Shown here one piece after another: positions 56,566-64,000 of a stretch of DNA of 64,000 bases; positions within the stretch are counted from its first letter, which is position 1, and each line of letters begins with the position of its first letter. The notes beneath the pieces were generated by a model, which saw only the letters and a list, made by a program, of their open reading frames with translations, made no database searches and was not told where the DNA came from. The stretch lies in NCBI GenBank assembly GCA_047967505.1, contig CM106539.1, one strand, 5' to 3'. Made by a program: the position numbers and the translations under genes. Source of the stretch: Dipteris shenzhenensis. Taxonomy: Eukaryota; Polypodiophyta; Polypodiopsida; Gleicheniales.

Positions 56566-56935
56566 CCCCCGTTCATCCCATGTTCACCTCTCTGTCACCC
56601 CTTGTTCACACCTAGGTCATTCCTTGTTTCCCCCATGGTTACCCCTCTATCCTCCATTGTTTACCCCTAGGTCACCCTTGTTCATCCCATGTTCACCACA
56701 AGGTCACTCCTTGTTCACCCACGTTCACCTCTCTGTCACCCCACGTTCACCTCTCTGTCACCCCTTGGTCACCTCTATGTCACCCTATGCTCACTCATAT
56801 GTCACCCATGTTCACACCAATGTCACCCCTTGTCATCCTTGGTTCACCCTTGGTTCATTCCTTGTTCACCCTTATTCACCCCTATGTCACCCTTGTCCAC
56901 CTCTGTCACTCCTTTGTCACCCAGTGTAATCCTTG
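56566..56935. repeat. GTTCACCCC/GTCACCCC minisatellite, right block
   Basis: It has the same units as 53,735-54,500, in the same orientation. It ends near CCACCACCGGACCC and is followed by a short (CT) run at 56,969-56,985. Confidence 0.9.
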
Positions 56936-57199
56936 CCCACCACCGGACCCTTCTAGAACAAGTCATCCTTCTCTCTCTCTCTCACGTGGTATATGATTCA
57001 AATTTAAATTTTGCTGCCTTATCCACTCAAATATTGCCACTTGCCCACACCGCTTTTTCTCTCACCTCCCGCCTCCCATCAGTCCTATATTTAGTAGTTG
57101 GCCAAATTCAGCATAGGTACTTGGTGATCAAATCATCCACCATGATCAGTGCTTTTGGAGCGCATCTTGCAGCCCTCTCATGCTAGTTTTAGCCTACCT

Positions 57200-58170
57200 T
57201 GCTAAAATTTCTCCCTTTTGGCGTCTCTTCCTGGCCATCCCCCCTCCAATGAGATCATATGCAGCAACTCGTCCCTCTTGCAGCGCCTGGAAGCTCCCTA
57301 CACCTCCTTCTCTTTGATCGCATCTTCTTCTGGCAGTTCCCTCCATCAACGAATTCTCTTGGTAGCTCCCTCTCCAACGAGTCCGCCGTGGCAATACCCT
57401 CTCCTTGGATCGCACCTCTACTGGGTGTAGTGCACCTCTCCCTGCAGCCCATCTCGCCCCTCTCCTTGGATCGCACCTCGCCCGGAAGCACCCTCTTCTG
57501 GTTTCGCATCCAACCTGTGCAACTTGTATCTCCCTCAGCCTCGTCACTTGCTGCCCTCAACCCTCTGCTGCCCATCCCACCATATGGATATGCCTCAGCT
57601 CTCTGCACATCTTCTCACTGCACATCCGCCTCAGCTCTTTGCCCCCTTTCCCTCTGGTGCCAATCAGCCTTCATAGGCCTGCACTTCAGCTTGAATCTTG
57701 CTCTGTGCAATCTTGCTCTCTCCTCTGGATGGATATTGAATTGGTCCTATGGGCTCTGCGCCTCGTCATCCTCTTGGACACCGACTTCGCCATCCAGGTC
57801 TCCGTGCTCCGCCATCAGCTTCCCCTCTACCTCACCACCACCTCGCCATCACCTCGCCAGCCCTTCTTGCTTCGCCATCAACTTTCCTCCTCGCCATCAC
57901 CTGGTAGCTTCTGTTCTTGCTTCATCAGCTCCCTCCTGGCTATCACCTCGCCATTACCTCGCCAGCAACTTCCCTTCTTGCTTTGTCATCAACTCCCCTC
58001 CTCGCTATCACCTCACCACCAGTAGCTTCCTTTTTGCTTCACCATCAGCTCCCCTCCTCTCGGCAGACTCACCATCAGCTTCTACTTGACAGCTTGCTTC
58101 GCCAACAGCTCCCCCTCCTCTCTTGCTTTGTTTCTCTGGCAAAATTCCTTCTTGATGCTAGAGACGGCGA
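57200..58170. repeat. CT-rich low-complexity region with CGCCATCACCTCGCC motifs
   Basis: From about 57,790 the plus strand repeats variants of CTCGCCATCACCTCGCC and CTTGCTTCGCCATCAGCT some eight to ten times. The whole region stays open in two frames for 206 to 276 codons (57,259-58,089; 57,405-58,025), but the predicted proteins are only Ser/Pro/Leu-rich with no domain, so I read this as composition rather than a gene. It may be the leader of an element whose coding remnant follows. Confidence 0.5.
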
Positions 58171-58176
58171 AGCACA

Positions 58177-58952
58177 AATATAAGCCATGGTTACCTAGAG
58201 ATAAACTCTTCGCCCCTTTCTATACCACCATGACGTCCCAGGCAGCCTCTACAGTGCAGACACCCATTACTAAGTCTTCAACAGTGCCGACTTTTATCAG
58301 TGCCCACTTCATCAATGCCGACTTCATCATTAGTGGTGACGTCATTAATGATGCCTTCAGCAACTAAGGGATTCAGAGAAAAGAAGGTGAAGCTTTTCCC
58401 ACTCTTAGAGCTCTAGTGCCTCTTCTTCGGACCATGGGGGCTCATATTACTTTCCCTCTGCACAGAAATCACACTTAGAGGGGTTGGGTGGGCCAACAGA
58501 ATTACAGAGCCCTTCGAAAACCACCTCTCCTCTCTCCCACATTCGGGTTATGTTCAAATCTCTTCTGGATCCAAAACTCAAACTTTCTTCGGTGTTAACT
58601 CTCAAGAGGTCCAGACCCTCCACCCAACTGAGTTCGACAGGGTCATCTTCCCTCCTATCGATGTCAAACTATGTGCAAGCTTCATCAAATCTTATGACCA
58701 TTGACTCCATAACAGAAACTTTTGAGTTCATGGGCTTGAGGCAGCTTCTCACACCCACTTTGGTCTCATAGTAGATGGGGCTCCCGGCTCTCACTATTCA
58801 ACCTCCTTCCGACGATTCGCCACATCTTCTTTCATTCCTTTCGCAGTGCAAACCCATATTTTCTATGGAACATTCTCAGAAGCAGATTCTCGAGGAGAAG
58901 GACCATCTCCAGGTTTCAAATTCCAGTTTTATTTCAGTTTTGGAGTTGTAAG
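58177..58952 (+). pseudogene. Unidentified beta-rich reading-frame remnant
   Basis: One coherent coding-like sequence of about 255 codons can be followed with one frameshift (about 58,475) and three in-frame stops. It begins METAKHKYKPWLPRDKLF and includes 'TFISAHFINADFIISGDVIN', then 'MGAHITFPLHRNHT'. After the shift come 'RITEPFENHLSSLPHSGYVQ', 'TEFDRVIFPPIDVKLCASF', 'HFGLIVDGAPGSHYSTSFRR' and 'IPFAVQTHIFYGTFSEADSR'. It ends 'FKFQFYFSFGVVRP' and a stop. The alternation of hydrophobic and polar residues suggests beta strands. I do not recognise the family. A G-rich tract and an LTR-like start follow within 150 bp, so it may be cargo of an LTR element or another kind of insertion. No function is claimed. 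Confidence 0.45.
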
Positions 58953-59129
58953 GCCATGAGCCATTTCTTTTTCAGTTTTAGGGATATAAGGCTCAAATCC
59001 ATTTTTATATGAACAATCTATACTTGGAGTTTTCTAACACAGAACCTCAGTCATTCACCGGGACGGTGAATGATAGTGGCGGGGGAACTGTTGTACTTTG
59101 GACCTCGGTCACGGACTCCTACCAAGAGT

Positions 59130-59275
59130 CACACTAGGGTCACACCTTGTTCGCATCTGGGTCACACCTAGGTCACATCATGGTCACATCATGGTCACCT
59201 GAGCATGCCAAGATGGTTAGACCTTGGTCACACCTGGTTGCACCGTGTTCACATCTTGGTCACTCTGGAGCGACC
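59130..59275. repeat. GGTCACACC-type short repeats
   Basis: GGTCACACCT, GGTCACATCATGGTCACATCATGG and GTTCACATCTTGGTCAC are variants of the unit in the 53.7-56.9 kb minisatellite, here with CAC(A/C) in place of CACCCC. Confidence 0.7.
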
Positions 59276-59395
59276 AGTACATGACTTGGACATGACTAGA
59301 ACATGACGTGGACATGACTGGAGCAGTACATGACTTGGACATGACTGGAACAGTACATGACTTGGATATGACAGGAGCAATACATGATTGGAGGA
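59276..59395. repeat. 27-bp tandem repeat, about four units
   Basis: GACATGACTGGA(G/A)CAGTACATGACTTG is repeated with small changes from 59,276 to 59,395. Confidence 0.85.
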
Positions 59396-60656
59396 GTACT
59401 AAACCTCAATCTCGACCGACCTTGGTCAAATTTGATCAGAGTGAAGTACTGGCACACTGGACTGTAGCAGTTAAGAGAGTGCACAGGTGCACAGGTGGTA
59501 CACATGTTGGTGCACATGGGAAGCAGTCTAGCAGTTAAGAGATATAAGTGGTTCACCAACCCTCGCCACCAACTAGTGTCAGGTGCACATGGAATAGACA
59601 GAAGTACACATGGAGTACGTGACTCACTGACTCAGAGGAGGTTGGAGAGTTGCAGAAGCCATCAAGGACGAAGCGGCCGACAAATGGCTGAAGGGCTAAG
59701 GATTCAGGAAGACAACCAATAGGAAGGAGGGAAGGGGATTTCCAGTGAGGAGGAGCAGATGAGGAGAAGGTGAAGAGGGGGAAAAGGGGAGGAAGGGGGC
59801 ATTCCAGCGGAGGCAAAGGGCGTGAGAGAGGGAGAGAGGCTAGAGTCAAGAGTTTGCCTAGTGTGTATCTTCTCCGGGTGTATCAGTCATTTGGTATAAC
59901 TCTCATGATCATATGATTCATTCCTTCTAATGAACTATGCTTCTTCCCATCTCTGCTCGCTCCTCTAAGATCTCTTCCCGTTGTGTTCTCCTCCCTTCCT
60001 CTCCCTTCACTTGGTATCACGGACCCTGTGTCATGTGGTTGGAGTTATGTTCTGTTCATGTTGAGGGTTGGCTTTTGTGATTTTGTTTCGCTTTAGTCTT
60101 CTTGTTGCTCACATCATCACTCTTGCACTTTTATCCAATCCCTTATCCCTTATATAAGCATTCCTCATTCCCCTTTATTCAGTCCTTAGTTTCTTTTTCA
60201 ACCTTAACTTGAAAGGCATTCTTCAAGATATAAGACCCCTCTTTCTCTTTCCCTATGGAGCTGGAAGGGTGAGAATTACTGGTCCTCAACCTTCTCTGAA
60301 TCCTGACAACAATCAAGACAATGAAATATTGTTATGTACGTAAATGTATATAACTGTGTGAATCAAGGTTTGCTTTAATGGCATTGGTTTGCAGTTGAAT
60401 TTATAGTCAAAGACTGGTTGTCAAGGTTCTTGGTGTTGGAAGGCAGCATATAGGGTAAGGTGACATTTGGCAAGTTGCCAAGTGTGGGGTATCGGTCTAG
60501 GGTGTGCTTTTAGACTTGTGTGTGTGCAAGCTGTGCATATGTGAGATTCTATGATTGCATAGGTTGGGTAGAGACTGCTTTCGTATGCCTGTAATCGTTT
60601 GGGAATTTGTGACAGTTGACAGGAGATAACACGCTGAAGAGGAGGACTAGTTTGTT

Positions 60657-60796
60657 ACAACATGCATCTATAAACGTTTCAAGAGTGTGTTTGATAAGAG
60701 GAACATGGCCGCCACTAGTTCATTATACAACATGCATCTACAAACTGTTTCAAGAGAGTGTATGAGGGGAGGAACAAGGCTGCGGCTGGTACTTCA
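60657..60796. repeat. Tandem duplication, two 70-bp units
   Basis: Units start ACAACATGCATCTA at 60,657 and 60,727 and share TTTCAAGAG(A)GTGT, GAGGAACA(T/A)GGC and GC(C/G)GC. Confidence 0.8.
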
Positions 60797-61559
60797 AAAA
60801 GGAGCTATGGCATGCACAATTAAAGCAGAAATGGGCCTACGGGAGCGTTGCATTCAGGAGGAGCAGATGACCAAAATCTGGTGGCTTTGTGATGGAGTTT
60901 CTAGACTAGAGAGGGCAAATTAGCCTAGGGGATTTTGGACGTTTTATTTGCTAGTCATTATTGTGTGGGAGATCGTTTCTGAATGTTATTTAGGTGGCAA
61001 GTGGTCGTGTAGGGTCTGCTGCATCAATATGGTGGTATTTATTTTGGCCTTCTCATGTTTGTGGGGTGGATATTTGGGGAAGTTCAGGTTTCAAATGATA
61101 GTGAAAGGTCTCGAAATGCTATGCATGTGAGGTTTACACACTTGGTAGATTTTCATGCAAAGCTTCTCAAAACTGCATCATCCACCATGTTGATCTGCCC
61201 GAGTATTCCACCTTTGTGTATCATTGGCTTCTGGACATGATCAGTACAATGTTGAAGCTATTGGAAGTGGCTTCATCTGAAATGCTTGATACAGATAGTG
61301 TGTTAGTCTATTGGTTGGTTGTGATGATAGTCTACCGTGTGTGAGAGTTGATGATCTAATTAGTGACTGAGATTGTGGTTCAAGATAGGTCTATGTGTTC
61401 TGAGTTATGTGCTTTGTACATGAGCAACAAGTTGGATAGCCTGAGCTCTCTTTGACATTGCAGTAATTAGTTATGCCTCGGAAGTAATGATGTTGTTTCT
61501 CCATCTCATGCTGACTGAATGCAATTGCTCAAGTCTTTGTCTTTGTTTTGTATTCAGAA

Positions 61560-61740
61560 GTATGCCATTGTGTCTGTGCTGCTCTATATGGGGACATGAG
61601 AATCCTATGCTTGTCCACCCAAGCGTCCTTTTGTCTTTTGGAGTGGGTGTCTATAGGAGGATTCAGCTCTATTCCACTTAGCGTCCACGCCATTGCCTTT
61701 GGGCTGCTCTATATGTTGTCTACAGGAGGATTCAGCTCTT
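61560..61740. repeat. Imperfect duplication of ~120 bp
   Basis: GCCATTG....TG.GCTGCTCTATATG occurs near 61,563 and 61,690. GTCTA(T/C)AGGAGGATTCAGCTCT follows each, near 61,649 and 61,719. The second unit is shorter by an internal deletion. Confidence 0.7.
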
Positions 61741-62220
61741 CATTATTACGAAGGAAGACTATGAAGGGAGATGACAGGCTCGTGCCTGGTACATGCATAA
61801 AGGAGTGGTTATTAGATCATGTGAGATGAGCTTCTCCCCTCCAGATTCTTCCATTGCAAGGTGTTCACAGAGTCTAGGAGATGATTGGCAACTTGGCTAC
61901 CTGAATAATCTGAGACACTTGAGGTCCACATGCTATTGAGCATCAACTGATCAGAGTCATTGATTCCATATGTGCAATGAAGTTGGCTTAACTACCATGA
62001 GCATAAATTTACTACACTCTTTCATACATAGCTGTTATGAAGTCACTTATATATTAGAAGTGTGATTCAATTCACTTACGTTGAGGGCTTGGGGTTCTGC
62101 ATGCAACATGACTGATATAAAACTCTCTTTTTCCAGAGAAAAGTATCATTAAATATGGTTTTGTGAAAACAATATAAAGAGTCAGCTATCCGTGAGGCTG
62201 ACTGATTTAATACTTGACAG

Positions 62221-62382
62221 CTTGCACGCAAGGATGAAGAGGTGGTCTCTCAAGCACAAGAGATCAGCAACCTTCGATCTGCACTTGCATGCGTGACAAA
62301 CTCACGATTGGAGATTGAAAGATTACGGTCAGAGTTGCAAAATGAATGTAACCTAAAGAAGGATGCAAAACATAAACAAGAG
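62221..62382 (+). CDS. Exon 4 of the coiled-coil gene (possible GC-AG donor)
   Basis: The exon follows CTTGACAG and encodes 54 codons of charged helix: 'LARKDEEVVSQAQEISNLRS' then 'NSRLEIERLRSELQNECNLK' and 'KDAKHKQE'. At the point where the helical character ends, the sequence reads CAAGAG followed by GCAAGA, a good match to the rare but genuine GC-AG intron class; the intron then runs to GCAG before 62,525, 142 nt. The alternative is a GT donor at 62,455 (TTGAAG/GTAATC), which is also in phase but would add 24 residues of mostly hydrophobic sequence ('CYIIHAFVLLMKHMSLFML'), unlike the rest of the protein. Confidence 0.8.
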
Positions 62383-62524
62383 GCAAGAAGAATCTGTTAC
62401 ATTATACATGCTTTTGTTTTGCTGATGAAACACATGAGTTTGTTTATGTTGAAGGTAATCAACTGTTCAAATGCAATGAATATGGAAATGAAGTAAGGTA
62501 TCCCCAAATTGGTTATCTTTGCAG

Positions 62525-62575
62525 GGTAGTGAGCTGACAGAGAAGGAAACTAAAATTCGTTCGCACTGTTGCAAG
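62525..62575 (+). CDS. Exon 5 of the coiled-coil gene (51 nt)
   Basis: This micro-exon of 17 codons (GSELTEKETKIRSHCCK) has acceptor TCTTTGCAG and donor TGCAAG followed by GTAATG at 62,576. It is phase 0 on both sides and of a multiple of three, so it could be skipped without loss of frame. Confidence 0.75.
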
Positions 62576-62822
62576 GTAATGTTTCCGTTTTGCTGTGTTC
62601 ACTTTAAAGCAAAACAGATTGGCAATTCATCAATGTGAGGCTAATCCTGTACGGTTTTACTCTATAATAAGTGTGCATTAGTTTCCTTTGCATAGTGAGT
62701 TGTGCAACTCGATCAAGAATTTCTGTTTATTCACTTCCATTTTGGTGAAACAACTCTCTTTACTTTTTTTAAAAGCTTAATGCTGGCTAGAAAATATTAA
62801 TAATTTCCACATCCTATTTTAG

Positions 62823-64000
62823 GAATCAGTTTCAGAAGCGCAAGCTGATGTGGAAAAATGTGGCATTGAATCTGAGCCTATCTTCAAGAAACTGATTGAC
62901 CATATACAAAAACTGACTACTTGTTTAGAAAAGAATGAATCATCTGGTCAAAATGATCCAGCTCATGCAGAGATCAAACCAGACAGGCTTGAGAATGGAG
63001 CTATGGGTGCAGATACAAGTCCTCGGTCTTCTCTGAAGAAACATGTGAATCAGCCACTTCATTTGACTTGCAGCAGCGATCCAAATTCAGCAAGTGCTGC
63101 TGTCACTGTTGACCCTAAAGTGAATAAAGAAGATGATTTTAAGTCTTCCCTCCAGGAGGGGCAGAAGAGTGCCGAAAGAATTTGCAAACAATCAACAGTA
63201 ATTGAGAAAAGATTAGATATAGTGCCTGTTCTTGATTGCACCAGCACAAAGATGAAAGAGTTATCTAGAGTTGTGTCTTGGAAATGGCGATGGGTAGCAG
63301 CAGCTTCAGAAGTGAAAGCATTGTTGGGGGAGTTGAAAACCCTCAAAGCATTAGGTAGCGTACATCCAAACAAACGGCATTCGTTTGCAGCATCCTCTTG
63401 CACTGAAGGTCGTGAGAAATTCAGGTCCTCAATGCAAAGTGCACAGCTAAAGCCCTTGCAAAGCCTAAAGCATAGGAGTGCAAAGGAGAATAAAATGCCA
63501 ATCCCAATCGATAAACTTTTTCCTTTCTTGCTGTCGATTTGGAAGACATCTTCTAGGAGTGTTAGTCTGGAAAAAGAGGTGATGTACAAAACTAGGCGAC
63601 TAGATAGCTTGCTCTACATCATTCCTCAGTGGGTGCAAAAGTTCTTAAAGAAGAGAAAACTGGAAAGGGTAATAAATCACTGGTTGCTTTACTTGTTACG
63701 GTCTTGGAGGGCAAAATTTGAACATCAGGGGCTTGATTCGGCCTATTGTTACTGCCCATGCTGCTGCTTGCAGAGGAAATCTCTGGCTTCTTTGCCATTG
63801 AATACAGGAAATCCACCAAAAGGTGTACAAATAAGCACAAAGCATTTCAAATCTCGGGAGACAGATGCTCCTTTGAACCTTTGCATGATCAGAGGTGCAT
63901 CCACAACGTCCAGAAAGGGGCACTCCCCATGGAAGGCAAAGGAAGTTCCCGAGAAGATAAGATGTACCGACATGGTTGGTGCTGGTAACTTTGGAGCAGT
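62823..64000 (+). CDS. Exon 6 of the coiled-coil gene, open to the window edge
   Basis: After acceptor ATTTTAG, an open frame of 392 codons runs to the last base without a stop, much longer than chance at this composition. It starts 'ESVSEAQADVEKCGIESEP'. A short helical segment ('FKKLIDHIQKLTTCLEK', about residues 22-38) is followed by a polar linker. Then comes a basic/aromatic segment 'ELSRVVSWKWRWVAAASEVK' near residues 145-165, and 'KLFPFLLSIWKTSSRSVSL' and 'VQKFLKKRKLER' near 230-282. Late in the frame is a Cys-rich piece 'YCYCPCCCLQ' at 63,744-63,773. A GT donor-like site (AGG/GTAATA at 63,669) and a strong acceptor (TGCTGCTTGCAG ending 63,773) could remove exactly 105 nt in frame, including the Cys-rich piece. 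I do not know the family. Both readings leave the frame open at 64,000. Confidence 0.82.
63669..63773 (+). other. Possible in-frame 105-nt intron inside exon 6
   Basis: It starts GTAATAAAT after AGG and ends GCTGCTGCTTGCAG after a pyrimidine-rich stretch. The length is 105 nt, divisible by three, with no stop, so retention and splicing both keep the frame. If retained it encodes 'INHWLLYLLRSWRAKFEHQG' and a Cys-rich end. Confidence 0.35.

Larger units (their letters stand above)
59090..60013 (+). repeat. LTR-like sequence with internal short repeats
   Basis: A G-rich tract (GTGGCGGGGGAAC) is followed by TGTTGTACTTTGG at 59,090. At 60,014-60,028 comes TTGGTATCACGGACC, which resembles but does not equal the usual primer-binding site. 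These would be LTR borders, and the interval contains GTCACACC-type repeats like the minisatellite and a 27-bp repeat. No matching partner LTR was verified, so the call is tentative. Confidence 0.3.
60020..62220. other. 3' part of intron 3, unassigned, with two small duplications
   Basis: No gene was recognised. Two tandem duplications are noted separately. The stretch 61,350-61,500 resembles 53,083-53,150 in patches. The acceptor CTTGACAG before 62,221 closes the intron. Confidence 0.35.
35169..64000 (+). other. Locus of an unrecognised coiled-coil protein, at least six exons, open at the right edge
   Basis: I link six exons because each has plausible splice sites on both sides, the phases agree at every junction, and the conceptual protein keeps one character: polar, Glu/Lys/Leu-rich, coiled coil in exons 2 to 5. 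Intron lengths are about 8.6, 6.2, 11.4, 0.14 and 0.25 kb. The long introns hold LINE, copia, gypsy and minisatellite sequence. At least about 700 residues are encoded before the window ends. I do not recognise the family; long plant coiled-coil proteins of the cytoskeleton or nuclear envelope are possible but unproven. Exon 1 is the weakest link, because two donor/acceptor pairings are both in phase. Confidence 0.65.

Noticed and set aside
53735-56935. CRISPR array
   Set aside because: The repeats are 8-20 bp, degenerate and back-to-back without unique spacers, and the genome is a plant's.
57259-58089. 276-codon open frame, the longest start-to-stop frame in the window
   Set aside because: The predicted protein is Ser/Pro/Leu-rich with no domain and lies in a CT-rich, repeat-like stretch where a second frame is also open for 206 codons. 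Composition explains it.
1-64000. tRNA or rRNA genes
   Set aside because: I looked for B-box (GGTTCGANTCC) and rRNA-like stretches and found no convincing candidate. The tRNA-like matches are retrotransposon primer-binding sites.

Overview
This window is plant nuclear DNA with exon islands scattered in a sea of retrotransposon debris. Plant origin is supported by a DNA ligase IV first exon with a plant-like exon boundary, by Ty1/copia and Ty3/gypsy LTR elements primed by initiator-Met tRNA, and by GT-AG introns of 8 to 11 kb filled with repeats. Long introns, old and broken retroelements, and LINE fragments of the type with a 'GEI-x-x-EEHFL' C-terminal knuckle suggest a large-genome vascular plant such as a fern or gymnosperm. 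The sequence alone does not settle which. There is no bacterial-style gene organisation and I see no tRNA, rRNA or CRISPR.

Only two host loci can be supported. (1) The first coding exon of DNA ligase IV (NHEJ) lies on the minus strand at 7,504-7,833, ending in a clean splice donor; the rest of the gene is not recognisable in the 7.5 kb downstream of it. (2) An unrecognised coiled-coil protein gene on the plus strand starts near 35,169 and runs off the right edge. I infer six exons (35,169-35,655; 44,263/44,267-44,454; 50,657-50,863; 62,221-62,382; 62,525-62,575; 62,823-64,000+) with compatible phases. Its last exon is the longest open frame in the window (1,178 nt) and has no stop.

Layout: 0.6-6.3 kb, LTR fragments of several families with PBS and TATA motifs. 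7.5-7.8 kb, LIG4 exon 1. 9.8-10.8 kb, a badly decayed copia fragment. 12.3-19.6 kb, a complete but dead copia element with both LTRs, PBS, PPT and a perfect 5-bp target duplication. 19.7-26.2 kb, a decayed gypsy element on the same strand, abutting the copia insertion. 26-35 kb, mostly unassigned AT-rich DNA with a gypsy integrase remnant. 35.2-64 kb, the coiled-coil gene; its introns hold LINE, copia and gypsy fragments, a young non-autonomous LTR element (51.1-53.1 kb), a 'GTTCACCCC/GTCACCCC' minisatellite split by a 2-kb insert carrying its own ~180-bp tandem repeat, and an unidentified beta-rich reading-frame remnant (58.2-58.95 kb) next to an LTR-like sequence.

The main points of interest are the unidentified coiled-coil gene with possible GC-AG and in-frame 105-nt introns, a 125-bp tandem duplication that copies a splice donor, the unidentified beta-rich remnant, the split minisatellite, and telomere-like repeats fixed in the copia LTRs.
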